This document shows positions 1 through 11,336 of a stretch of DNA of 64,000 nucleotides, in pieces; positions within the stretch are counted from its first letter, which is position 1; each line of letters opens with the position of its first letter. Source of the DNA: Poronia punctata. Taxonomy: Eukaryota; Ascomycota; Sordariomycetes; Xylariales; Xylariaceae. Where the stretch lies: NCBI GenBank assembly GCA_022579005.1, contig MU401502.1:152287-216286 (forward strand), read 5' to 3'. A program made the position numbers and the translations under genes. The notes under the pieces are model-generated. The model worked only from the letters and a program-made list of their open reading frames with translations. It ran no database searches and was not told the DNA's origin.

Positions 1-91
1 GGCTATTTGCCCAATAGTAAGTAACCTAACCTTGGCTCTTTCTCCCAATGCTACCTACCCTTCATGGCATGGTATAGGGGCAAAACTGTAA

Positions 92-2507
92 ATGTCTATT
101 TTGCTCATCACGCGTGGATTGACCTCGATAGTTCCCTGTGGCACCATCATACACCCCTCAGTGTACTTTGTATGCGATGTCTACGACCGCCTGGGAATCG
201 CCGGGGACCTTAGCCCATATCTCGATGACCTCAATAGTTTCCGACAGTACAGTCTCCTCAAGCACGAGATGGGCGGAAACATTGCTATGGAACCTTGGAG
301 GGCGACTTTTGCGGATCTAGACAGGCCGGGTCTGATGAAGAAGTGTCGTGTCCTTGTTTGTGGTAGAGCTGGAGTGGGCAAATCTACGTTGATTAACAAG
401 GTCTTTGGGACGGTCGTGGTAAGGCAATCTGTCCTTTTTCTACCACTCTAGCATTTACCCATTTCCTGTCGCCGGACATGCTAGCATGAAAGACGTGTCC
501 GCTTCTTATGGAAAAAGAGGATCTGCTGTAGTGGGGGGGAAAGAAAATATGACTGACTTGATGCATAGACACAAGAATGCCACACCGAGCACGGCACTCA
601 CGACGTGGATGAAGGTTTCGAGATGGACACATTACCAGGGCTTATAATACACGATTCGAAAGGATTTCAGAGCGGCGCAACAGAGGAACTAGAACTTTTA
701 AGGAAATTCGTGAAAAAGCGAACATTGGCGGCGAAACCAGAGGATAGACTGGACGCAATATGGTACGTATTTTGGTCCCTTCTTCATCGGAAGCAGTACC
801 CCAGCGCATCACACCCCCCAGTCAGAAAAGTATGGCTATACGAGATGGTTATTGACACAGTATTTCCCCCCTCGTAGGGTGTGCATTGACATCCCTTCAA
901 CTCGTGTCGTGCACGAGGCCGACAAGAACATATGCAAAATCCTCTCAAAGTATGCACGGGCGGTCCCCGTCATCATCGTACGTACCATGAAAGACAGGTT
1001 TCTCAACGAACACTACGGGGCGGCGCGGGAACAGCTCGAGGATGCAGGGTATAGGGGGGACGAGCTCGACCAACGCGCCCGCGCCCAGGCCGAAGAGGAT
1101 TTCCGTCGGATTCAAGAAGATGATATTCGACAGGTGGAACAGAAGCTTAGGTTGGATATGGAGCATTTTCCGTTTGTGTATACGTCAAAAAGTAAGTTTT
1201 GTTCGTCATGTTCAGTTCTTACCCCTATCCTTCTCATCCGGCAAATAGAGGAGGGAATATTGTGTAGTGATTTACGTCACTAACATGATTCCTTCTTTTC
1301 TTTCGCCACCAGGAGATTCGAATTCGATCAAGGAACTGGTGAAGCGCACCACTATTCTGGTTACGGACGATTCCGTTCGGGCCAACTTTGTCAGTGCGCA
1401 GATTGCGGATGTCGATCTCAAAGTAACGGCGTCGATAGAGGAGAGTCTACGGCTGCTAAACTACTCCAACTGGTCCTCCATCATGGGCTCGATGATGTTC
1501 ACTAGCCTGCTCACCACCCCTACCATCTCGCATTTCCTTTGCGCTAGGATCATCAAGTGTTTCGGCCTGGCGGACTCGGCCAAGGTGAGCGAGATTGAAC
1601 GTATCGCTAGGGGGTTTCTGTGGAAGAATATGGCATCTTTTGTTACGCAGAGCTGTGAGTATCTAAGCGTACCTATATATGTGTGCTTATACGACGTAAC
1701 TAACATCCAACAGTCACCCAACTCGGCGTACTCCTCGGCCTTAGCGTAGGGATGACAATGAGCACCATCGTCGGCGGCATCCCCGCCCTAGCATCCTTAC
1801 CATTCGCCTTTATCCCTCCAGCAGCTAGACTAATATCCAAATGCACCTGCGACCTCATCCTCGTCCTCTGCGCCGCCTTTGGGAACAAGGGTAAATACGT
1901 CACAAGATGGGACTTTGAGAAATCAGCAGCGCAATACTGTAACGTAATCGTCTCAACGGGGGGAGAAGAAAGCAGGAGAAAACCATCAACATCATCGTCT
2001 GTGAGGGCAGACGTACACGCCGAAATCGACAAACTCATCCCCATCCACACTATCAACGTATATCAACCCTTGAGCGTATCCAAGATGCGCACAGAGATTC
2101 AACGTATTATAGCGAATCATCGATTTACTCTAGAAGAAGACAAAGAGACAGGCGTCGCGAGTCCATCTCCCCTCCCCATTCCTACTTCCACAGAAGGCGT
2201 TAACGATATGCGCGAATGGCGGGGAAAAGTGGCGACATTTTGCAGTACGAGTACGAGCACGACACCTTCATGGATAGAGCTCGAACCGGAAACTAATGAG
2301 AATAACAATAACGAAAATGTTGTGACGCCTTTGAAATACGACACCAACACACAACAACAAAAAGAACCGGCCGAATTACCAGGAACCACGATGACGGATC
2401 CGTGGAATAGTGGGATTTCGGAATTACAGGGGTCAGAGGTCGAGGGCGTTGCTTGGTTTATTCCTCCTCCTCCTCCAACGACTTCTGGGAGATTTGAGGT
2501 ACGATGA
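92..2507 (+). CDS. P-loop G-domain protein, probable membrane-associated GTPase
   Basis: Exons 92-418, 569-762, 878-1191, 1313-1654 and 1714-2507 join in frame to 656 residues. A Walker A motif GRAGVGKS lies at about residues 91-98 and is followed by the G3-like HDSKG. The family (fungal G-domain proteins of the TRAFAC/Era-like type) is inferred from these motifs and from the typical segment THDVDEGFE. The G4 position reads TMKD where TKxD is usual, so guanine specificity may be weakened. The fourth and fifth exons hold hydrophobic stretches (around LLTTPTISHFLCARII and LGVLLGLSVGMTMSTIVGGI) that look membrane-associated. The tail is low-complexity and ends near a PPPPP run. The start at 92 is the first in-frame ATG visible; an upstream exon outside the window is possible. 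Cellular role unknown. Confidence 0.75.
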
Positions 2508-3511
2508 GGTTGCAATGTAATTAATTGTTACTTTACTTGATGAGGATGCAGATTCCCCCCCCCCCCTTTTCCGAGGAGGCTGGGAAGGGAAGAGAGAGGT
2601 TGGGATGACATGTCAAGTTTTCTTTCCCCCCGTGTATATATGCATGTATATATGTATTTATTACGAGTCATTTCTTTTATTTTTCCTCTCTTACGCTACC
2701 ATGTTTTTTTTAGTTTCGGGCGGTTAGGTTAGGTTAGGTGGTTGGGCGGACGGACGGACGATCGTGGAGAAGGAGGTGGAGATGAAAGTGGCGCTGAAGG
2801 GGAGGACGGGAACGGGACGGGATGGTTTTTATGTTCATACCCCCCTCAGCCTTTTTTTATTCTCTTCTTTCTTTTTTGTATGTATGTATGTGTGCATGTG
2901 TTTGTTTGTTTTTAAGCGTTTATGATCAATCAGATTCGTATGCAATGCATGTTGGATAGGTAGTTTGTAAGGTACATGATGTTGGTTTGTAAGGTTGGGA
3001 ACTTTCAAGAGGAATGCAAATACAATAATTTTCTACATTGTTGGCTTGGTGTTTTTGCTTCTGTTGCATTTACATATCTACTCGTACATTGATTCAGAGC
3101 CTAGCACGTAATATCCATATTCATCATAAGGTAATTGTAGTCCTTGTAAAAGGCGTGTATTTGTCTTGTTTTGTCTCAATTTATCTTCTTCTTACCCGAT
3201 GATCCCAAGTGTTTTGACCATGCAAAAAGACTCTGGGACCAGGGGTATTCTTTCTCTTCTCTTCTCGGTTCCTTTCGTATCGTCACAATGAATGAATAAA
3301 TGAATGAATGTACACAATCCCCCTTTTAAAAAAACCCAATCAATCGCATCGTAAAAATATGTACCCTTTGAAATGAACCCTTTCCCAATCCCAAACTCCC
3401 CTTTCCCTTGATTTGGATTTGTTCGTAAACTCGTAGTCTAACTAATCTAGTTTTGTAATTTATTTATTTACCATCTAGGTAAAGTAAATAAATAAAAAAA
3501 AGAAAATCTGT
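2508..3511. other. Intergenic, convergent 3' regions
   Basis: This stretch lies between the G-domain gene and the convergent AA11 gene and should carry both 3' UTRs. It holds a run of about 13 C at 2554-2566, T-rich tracts, a TATG/TGTA-rich stretch near 2879-2895 and two GAATGAATAAATGAATG-like blocks near 3289-3310. I see no coding potential. Confidence 0.6.
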
Positions 3512-4729
3512 CTAGAAAAGCTTCCAAGACCTAGGAGACCGAACTTTCCGCCCAGCAGCAAACATTTGCAACTGACTGCTCTGACCGGGAGTACATTTCG
3601 TACCGGCGGCCATTGGCATGACGGGGGACCATTCACCTGATCCGCATTGTTGGTATGAAGAGCCGCCTACGCAGTTCCATTCGCCTTCCGTGCTGCATGG
3701 TCCTGACATTCCAGATCCAGATCCGGAACCAGAACCAGAGCCGGAACCGCCTGTGGGTTGAGGTGCGGCGATGACGGTGCTGGTAGGTGTGGGGATGGGA
3801 GCAGCCGATGAGGTAACGACAGGGGTGGATGTAGCTACGGGAGGAGCAGAAGTGGGTGTTGGTGCTGTGCCGCCAGTTGTGACAAAGACGCCGCCGCCAT
3901 TACCGGGTGCGGCTGTGGGTGTGGGAGCGGGAGCGGCGCTGGACGAGGGCACGGGCTCTTCTGAACCGGAACCGGAACCGGAACCGGAGCCACCCTTGGG
4001 GCCAAGCATGCTCTCGGGGACTTGTTGCAGAGGCGAATCGCAGCCATCGGAACCGCAGATCTGCGCACCGTAGCCGTACACGCCCAAGTTGTTCTCGACA
4101 GAGTCGCCGGCATCCTTGAACTTGAAATCGTAGTTCTCGCTTGTCTTGGGACGGTCGCCGATGTTGAGAACGACCATGTCGGGCAGCTTCTCAAAGTTGG
4201 ATTTGTCGCCGCCCTTACCGGTGAGCTCGAGAGCGCCGCAGTTCATGTACATCTCGCGATTTCCGATCCTGTTGAACCAGGTGAAGCCGATCGTGCCCTT
4301 GCCGGTAGGGATATTGGACGGGATATCGTAGGCGTACTGGTAAGGGTCCGTGAGGTGGGCGTCATCCCCGGGAAGGTTGGCGGACTGGCCCTTGGCTGGG
4401 CAACCACCCTCGATGGAGTGGATGACCTTCCATTTGGAATCCTTGGTAGGCGGGTTGTCGTAGGTCATGACGACCTGGCATGAACCGCCGCCGTGGACGG
4501 CAGAGCCGGTGAAGGCGAGGGTCTGCTTGGAACCCAGCTCGTAAGAGTTGACCTCGCCACCTGTGGCGCTGTAGGCGGGTCCGAACTTGCAGGGGAAATC
4601 TGATCCGCTGGCGTCGAGGGGGGAGTTGTTCAAGTGGTCAGGGTCATATGGGTTGGGTGAAGACATGATCATGTGAGCGTTTGCCGCGGCGAAAAGGCCG
4701 GCAAACACGGTTGACTTTGCGAAAAACAT
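3512..4729 (-). CDS. Secreted lytic polysaccharide monooxygenase, AA11-like, with C-terminal Cys-rich module
   Basis: One uninterrupted exon of 405 residues read from the ATG at 4729. The longer frame up to 4888 was not used because the signal peptide starts at 4729. Residues 1-18 form a signal peptide ending ANA, so the mature protein starts with His19. His79 in VHGGGSCQ is the expected second histidine-brace ligand. Known AA11 enzymes oxidatively cleave chitin with copper and have this mature-His plus HGGGSCQ layout. Residues from about 270 are a linker of Gly-Ser repeats and Pro/Thr/Ser stretches. The last 60 residues (Cys-rich, WNCVGGSSYQQC) resemble the X278-type module attached to some AA11 proteins; this naming is from memory and less certain. 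Likely role: extracellular chitin or cell-wall remodelling. Confidence 0.9.
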   Translation of the reverse strand: MFFAKSTVFAGLFAAANAHMIMSSPNPYDPDHLNNSPLDASGSDFPCKFGPAYSATGGEVNSYELGSKQTLAFTGSAVHGGGSCQVVMTYDNPPTKDSKWKVIHSIEGGCPAKGQSANLPGDDAHLTDPYQYAYDIPSNIPTGKGTIGFTWFNRIGNREMYMNCGALELTGKGGDKSNFEKLPDMVVLNIGDRPKTSENYDFKFKDAGDSVENNLGVYGYGAQICGSDGCDSPLQQVPESMLGPKGGSGSGSGSGSEEPVPSSSAAPAPTPTAAPGNGGGVFVTTGGTAPTPTSAPPVATSTPVVTSSAAPIPTPTSTVIAAPQPTGGSGSGSGSGSGSGMSGPCSTEGEWNCVGGSSYQQCGSGEWSPVMPMAAGTKCTPGQSSQLQMFAAGRKVRSPRSWKLF

Positions 4730-4886
4730 TTTTGCGAAAATGTTGAGGCGAGGATAGTTTCGTTCCAGACGATAAGTATCTCGTGTAAAAGAATAGAATG
4801 GTTTGCTGCTGTATGAGCTGATGTTTGTTGGGAAGACTGGTCCTGTGAGTTTGACTGGGAAACTAGTCAGCCTGGGGAACCATTGC

Positions 4887-4900
4887 ATTTAAATATACTT
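4887..4900 (-). promoter_or_regulatory. Possible TATA-like element of the AA11 gene
   Basis: On the minus strand the sequence reads AAGTATATTTAAATG about 160 nt upstream of the AA11 start codon. It is a plausible TATA box for an inducible secreted enzyme. The distance implies a 5' UTR of about 120-130 nt. This rests on sequence resemblance only. Confidence 0.3.
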
Positions 4901-7211
4901 CAGAGCCGATATTGGTCTTGCCTTGAAACACAAAGAAAAAGAAACAGTTTTTTTAAATTTCAATGGGAGAATACTCGTGACATTACTAGAACAAGACCAT
5001 AGTATTCCAACAGCCAACAAAGAAAAAATAGGTAAAAATAGAGATTGAATAGCATACCTACAAACAACACTGTCTCTGAATGAATAAGAAACAAAGCGTG
5101 TGATGACAGTCAAAAAGGTGGCAAGGATTGCGTAAATGGCCGTTAATCCCAAATGTTGTTTGTTTTAATCTCGAGGTCGACTCAAAAGGAAGGTTGGTGC
5201 ACCAGGCGAGTTGGGTTTGAAATACAAGGTCTAGCCTCGAAGATTTCGAAAGAAGGACTTGTCTTGAACAAGACGGAAGTTTGAGATTTGCTTAAGGGGG
5301 GAAGCGAAAAAGCAAGAAGCGAAATAAACAGAAAATGAAACAACGCCTTGTCTTATATATGTTCGGACAAGCAAAAGTGGACAATGTACATACCTACAGT
5401 AACATACATACACACGTACGCGCAGGGAGTGGAGTATGTATCGGACTCCATGTGACTAAACCTACCTAACCTACCAACTCTATCGTATGGCTGGGATCGA
5501 CTTAAACCTACCTACTTGCAAGTCATGCATCTTATCCACGACTCGTAAATCCGTTGACAAGCTTTCTGCAGGTACACATTGACTGTAGGGGTCCTTTGAC
5601 GCATGATTGGACATGTGGCTGGCCATGGCTCCCTCCCGGAGCAGCCATGTCAAGATCCACCGTGGAGACCTCGTAGTTCGGGATGTAGATCGTAAAAAGG
5701 GATAGCAGAATAATACAGACAAGATTCTCTCCCTCTCAGCATGTCTGACAAACGACTTGATGTCAGCCCCCTGACCATCGTAAAAGCTTTTGGCGGGGCA
5801 TGCCGGGAAGGACGAAGCGAGACATCCATTTAGGTAACTTGATAGGTGCATCCGATTCTACATAGTCTGTTTCATCGTTTGCAGGGGGAAAGGGACGGTT
5901 GAGATGTGGCTGATCAGTGATCACCACGCTTGGGAGCCGGGTGAAGTGGCTTTAGGAAGGGCCTGCAGTCAAACAAAAAAGCCGCCCAACGCCAGCAAGT
6001 GGTTCCCCGTTCCTGCCCCCCCCACTCGACAGCGGCTCCGTTTACCCCTGAATGACTAGTCTGGTTGGCCTACTACCTACCTAGGCCCCCGCTAGGCTCC
6101 CGATATGCCCTACCGCGTACAAGTACGTACCCAAACGGCGTCTACCCTCTAAAGGGAGGTCTTTTGTGCAAAAGTTTTCTACTAGGAATTACAACTTGCC
6201 CTGTTCTATTATAGGTACAGATTTGTTAACTAAGACTTCATCTCTCATCATATTAGTAAAATCACTGTTGATTAATTACATTATATTCTTTTATGTTCTT
6301 CAATATGCTTTTCTCTTCCAGGTGGCTGAAAAAATACGCCTAACTACAGGTGAATGGTGGGGCCGAGACCCCACTACTCGTATGTGGAATGGGGCGCACA
6401 GATACCTACAGGACGGTAAGGTATTGCCTGCGTCAGAGGGCGGAAACCAAGGATGGAGGTATCCCAATGCACGGGTTCCTGGGCCAAGAATTCAGACTTG
6501 AACATCTCAAGATGCTTTAATATCTACGAATATCTATTGCAATACACAAATCCAACATAGTCACTCTATTGCGAGAAGAATGTGGGCGTTATGAAGATAC
6601 CCGCCAACCCAGATATCCCTTGTCCCTGGGTCGGTTATCTGCACTTTTGTCTGTAGCGCTACACACACGCGGCCGACATGGCCCTTTCGGGTCAGTCAAA
6701 AACTTGCACACCTTTCCCAGGTGCGCCTCGGCCTGTGATTGTCGTTGACCACAAAGTTTTTCAAGCAATGCAAGCCCTTTGAGTGGTGTGAAAAGCGAAA
6801 GAAGCGCCAACCACTCACCGGCCGGCGACAAGGATAAGGCAAGGTAGCCCCTCGGGGGTCAGTAGCCTATCAAATGCCGCCATTCTCTTTCCCTATCCCC
6901 CTGTCTTGCTGAAAAAGTCAATGTCCTGCAGTAGAAGCGCCGCCCGATTTTGAAACAACACTACTCTGAACCGGGAATAACGTTGATCACACTCTTCCCC
7001 AGCCCCAACCCCCCTGGCCCCAAAGAATTTTCTAGCGGATAGGACTTTTTTGGTGTTTCATGTTGTTCGCTGACGTCGAATAGCTACCATACCTGCAGGT
7101 AGATAAGAAAACCTTCTTATCCAACGAAATCGTTGGACGTGGCGGTCTCGTGAACAAGCACAAATACACTGGTTGTTGCTCGCTTGGACCCCACACTTGG
7201 GCATATTTCTA

Positions 7212-7235
7212 TGTGTGTGTGTGTGTGTGTGTGTT
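7212..7235. repeat. (TG)n microsatellite
   Basis: About 12 uninterrupted TG units within the gene-poor region. Confidence 0.95.
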
Positions 7236-8786
7236 TTGCTGAAGATGTTACGGTAACAACGAATACGATAGGGTGTGTTGCAGAGGATTTTGTGTTTCAT
7301 GTTTCTGCTGTATGCAATGCCACTCTGGTCTACTCATACCTTTAAAGGAGTTATGTCCAGTCATTCGATGTTCGTGACCATCTCTGCCTAGGTTAGGTAT
7401 CTGTCACCAGCAAAACTAACAACTTGCGCCGTGTGCCTACAAACAACACCATCTTCTGATCTAGGTGCCAAATCCCTCCGCTGATTTGCCTGGCATTGTG
7501 CAAATCAATTTAATTTCTAGCACTCTTTCTTTGCCCTATGTTGCTTCAGGCCAATAAAATAAAAATCGTGGTAGTACGGTGTTTTGATGTTGAAATAAGA
7601 TATTATCCCATTACCATACCCTCGGGAAACGCCTGGATGTCCAAGAAGTCTTTTCCTCGTACACATCCCAATTTTTTTTAAAAGAAGTTGTGACAATGGG
7701 AATAACCTTGAAATTAACAGTAGACCCTAGACACGGCGATTAAGGAGTCCATAGTTTAAGTTGTTAAACATTACGCGATTCTCAATTGCATTGTGATCAT
7801 GATTGTCGTACCATATCTGATTATATGGAATATATGTCAAATAGCCCCGACTACTCAGACGAATTCATGTGATGAAGAGAGAAGTGATTAATTAATACAA
7901 ACCAGTCCTGGCTAGGTGTGAGCTTGTTAGGATTACTAATATCCACGTATAGGTACTATACTTGTAAGGTAACATACTCATTCTACATGCTGTCTATCAT
8001 ATATTCCAACCCTCCTTACACATGCATGCTACACATTAACTATATGCATTGCAATAAGATATAAATATACTTAAATATTTGTATGAGTTCATATGAAATT
8101 ATGGGTACGATATAAATGTAGTAGCCCCTTGGCCCTACACCGTTTGGAGGCGGGCGTGGAAGGGAGGTGACCAGTGGTGAGGTGGTGAAGTCCGCCGGGT
8201 CCGGTTCTTGATAGACCTGGCGAGAGTATTTGTTAACTAATTCTTCATTTACCGGCCGTTGAAGTTGTAATTGAGTGTTTGTATAGCTGGAACAGGAAAC
8301 TTGAAGAGGCTCTATATTGACTAATATCTCTATGTGGTCAAGATTCCACTCATATTAGGTCAACAGACTGCGTGTGATCGATCATGCCCGGCCATAGTTT
8401 GCACTTCTCATTGCCAGAATTAATTATAACCTGATGGCGGGTGATGATACGTGGTCAAGCAGGCAGAGCATAGTCGCGCAACGTGGTAGGATTGTTGAGT
8501 ACGTCTGTGGTGAAACTTCCGTTTTGACGAAACTCTGCCCCCATCGCTATTAGGTGGTATTGTCAACGTATAGGATTCAGAGGTGACAATCGGTTGCAGC
8601 TGGATCTGGTCTAGCCCCCTATTCAGTTTATGGCCTCAGCAGGATCATGTCAAACGCCGCGTCACCTTCTTACTTCCTACCATCGACTACTACATGGACT
8701 ATAAACACGATTGACCTCTGATACACATTAGTAACGAAATAAGAAACACAATCAGGAGCATCTTTCGCAAGGGGAGGCAGGGGCAA

Positions 8787-9583
8787 TCACTTACAGACAG
8801 CCGCGTGCTTCTCCTCGTCATCAACAGCATGAGGCGAGAAATGGTCACTATCAGCAAATCCATAATCTTCCCTCGTCCAATGCTTCATCTTTTGCGTGCG
8901 GAATTCTTCAAAGTCCCACTCGCGGTCCTCTAGGGCAGTCTTATCGAGGAAGACATACACCTCGCATTCAACCTCTTCTCCCTCGACATTGCCCACTCCC
9001 TTGTCGTCGCCAACCTTGGTCAATATACGTGCCTTGACCTCTTTCCGTACATATTCCCTACCCTCGAACTGGTCGAGATGGTACATGTTGGCATCCGTTA
9101 GACCAGTTACTATCATGCCTCTGACTTCATGGTCTGGGTCAGCTACGATGCCCGGATAATCTGCTTGCATCACACGACTAGCCGGCCGTAATTGTTAGCC
9201 TCGGGTTTGACGTTCGATGTGTTCAAGCGTCAAAGCGAGTAAACTAACCGGCGACAATATCCATGAAGAATGGCAGGCTGGAACTTATGCAGGCTCCTCA
9301 ATAGCCCGACGTCGTTCGTGGCGCCCCGATAGCACACGGTGAAGAACACCTCAGGGGCCATCTAGGTCATGATATGCCATATGTCAGCCCTGTGGCCTAC
9401 CATCCTAATAGGTACATATGAAGTGCGGGCGAATCCTCTTACCAACGTGCCTAGGTACCGACGTTAGCGCCTCTGCCGTCGCTCATCCCGCGTATACATA
9501 TGCCTTATACGTAGAATAGAGTAACGCGTGGTCTAAAGCTCACCGTAAAAGAAGGCCGTGTGCGTGTCGTCCTGGTCGCCCAT
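8787..9583 (-). CDS. AIG2/gamma-glutamylcyclotransferase-like protein with an 8-nt micro-exon
   Basis: Exons 9583-9544, 9450-9443, 9361-9249 and 9177-8787 give 183 residues in frame. The second exon is only 8 nt (GCACGTTG), and it completes the hallmark FFYGTLMAPEVFF of the GGCT/AIG2 fold at residues 11-23. Later family features are HGYCRRRVMQADYPGIV, near residues 48-64, and LDQFEGREYVRKEV; the latter contains an acidic residue expected near the active site of cyclotransferases. The exact substrate is unknown; relatives release 5-oxoproline from gamma-glutamyl amines or peptides. Introns have a clear GCTAAC branch point and CTAG acceptors. The gene stands alone in a gene-poor stretch. Confidence 0.9.
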
Positions 9584-11336
9584 TGTGTCAAATGTTCATG
9601 TGAAGCTTGTTTGGCCGACTCTGTTGGGGTAATCCGCTCCGCTTTTCGAAAGGGCTGCAGTTTCCTAAAGTCTATAAATATTAGAGGCTGATGTGATTGG
9701 TAATGCTATTTCTGATACCTTCTTACGAGGCTGCTTGACAAACAAAAGGGGGATTAGATACATGTAGAAATGTTGATAAGACAGTGAAGTTAGGCATCCA
9801 GTCCGATTACGGAGTAGTTGATGAGGTACAGAAGTTATGAGGGGCTCGGGTCTCGGTATACCAATGTCCCTGAGGGAAGACAAAATGCAAAGTGACGCAG
9901 CATATGGTAATCAGAGATATGAGTATATCCGCCTAGTATTCTATATTTTGGCTCCATGTTCACCTACTTACCATTATAAGGCATATGATTTAGAAATAAC
10001 AGAGCTTATAGGTCGATTATGTGAGACAACGCCCAACTAAATAGTCTAAGGTTATGTAGGTAGGTAGAGAAAAAGGGTAGGACGTACGACACTTGTATGG
10101 AATAGACAATCTTGCTGATCGGCTCCCTTCAAACTAGGGTACTTTCTTCGGAGTAGAACAACAACAGCGAGTGGAATCGACAACAAGGAGCTTGATATCC
10201 ACGCTAGTGAGGCTATCCTACTCTCACAGGTATTTGACGAGTTGTTGACTATTTAGGTGCCTGGATGCCTGGTTAATGCAAAGACTCCCTTACTTACAAC
10301 AACCTACAACCTCCCATTTGGTAGTTATTTGGGGTTAAGCCTCCTAACGCATGGTCGGAAGCGCTTTGAGTCTCTTGTCTTAATGTAGACCTCTGGATAA
10401 TGAAGATAAGAGGAGGAAGATATCGCCCTGGAAGTGAGGGTCGTCATAAGTTGTGTACCTATGGCCTATGTACCATAGGTCCCCGCACATCCCACCAAAC
10501 GTCCCTGGTTTACCTTAGGATGCTCCACATAATAGTAAGAAATGTAGGAGAACATAGCCTTTGCGCCAGATTTCTTGTGTATACAAGTACATCATTTTAT
10601 AGAAGGATAATTTATACAAAAGAGTCATATTACAAGGGATTAAAATTGTCACTTGCAAGCTACCACTTTTCAAGTTTTTCTCGGTACTTTACCAACTCGA
10701 TATATATACATGCAAGCTACCTTATCGATAGGATTAGCTTCTCCACAGCCCCACAGAAGCTGTTGCACAATAAGCCAATCAAACCTTACAAAACTTCGGT
10801 AAAACACTAACGCCTAGCGTTGTATATGTACATATTGGCGTCGCGACTCCCCAGAGTGCTCAATGTCAGAGTGCGCCCGAAGTTTTGCGTGAGCTGCCAT
10901 TACCTACCGATTTATCAGAGCAACTGTTGGATGGCATTGAATGCGGCTTCCTATGTAAAACAGCCTGCTGTCTTCCAACTTCCGCACCTCTTTTCTTCTT
11001 TTTTTTTAATTCGTAATACCCCTCCTAATACGTGTTGCGTTTTTTTCACACTTCTACTACTGTAGATAGGTAGAACTTAAAGAGTTAATCCCGGCGTTAA
11101 ACGATCCGCCTGCTGGTCTGTCGCATAGGTACTTGATTACACGCGAACTTGGTAGAAAAACGAACCTACGTGCCTCTTCGCCCATCGTTCACCACCTTCA
11201 TCAACGTTCCTCTTGAGCGAAAATTCCCACGCCTTCTGACGACTCCGACGGCTTTACGATATTATCAACCCCCGGATGCCCTGAAAACTGATGATACTTG
11301 TTGGCAAGGCACTGCGCACATGCAGGAGCTGTCACC
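9584..11336. other. Intergenic between GGCT-like gene and Tra1
   Basis: About 1.75 kb with no supportable gene. The frame at 10400-10810 on the plus strand is composed of AT-rich, low-complexity residues and has no recognisable domain. The Tra1 promoter and 5' UTR should lie at the distal end. TAGGTAGGTAGAG-type words occur near 10057. Confidence 0.5.

Larger units (their letters stand above)
4730..8786. other. Gene-poor region, no gene recognised
   Basis: About 4 kb without a supportable gene. It has several short open frames (for example 5480-5851 minus and 6166-6501 plus) that lack family resemblance or splice-consistent extension. The part from about 7500 to 8130 is notably AT-rich. The TACCTA/TAGGTA word recurs here (for example near 5460-5510 and 6070-6090). 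It could hold regulatory DNA for the AA11 gene, a decayed element or an unrecognised fast-evolving gene. Confidence 0.5.

Noticed and set aside
2720..2745. GGTTAGGTTAGGTTAGGTGG, telomere-like
   Set aside because: Three imperfect TTAGG units only, without the fungal TTAGGG array. It lies in a 3' intergenic region, so it is simple-sequence DNA.
5480..5851. 123-codon minus-strand open frame
   Set aside because: No signal peptide, domain or family resemblance and no splice-supported extension; its residues look like chance translation.
6166..6501. 111-codon plus-strand open frame
   Set aside because: It is made of AT-rich DNA, changes composition abruptly midway and has no recognisable domain.
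7500..8130. AT-rich block as a candidate centromere or RIP-mutated transposon
   Set aside because: It is too short and has no transposase remnant, terminal repeats or evident C-to-T mutation pattern that I could show by eye.
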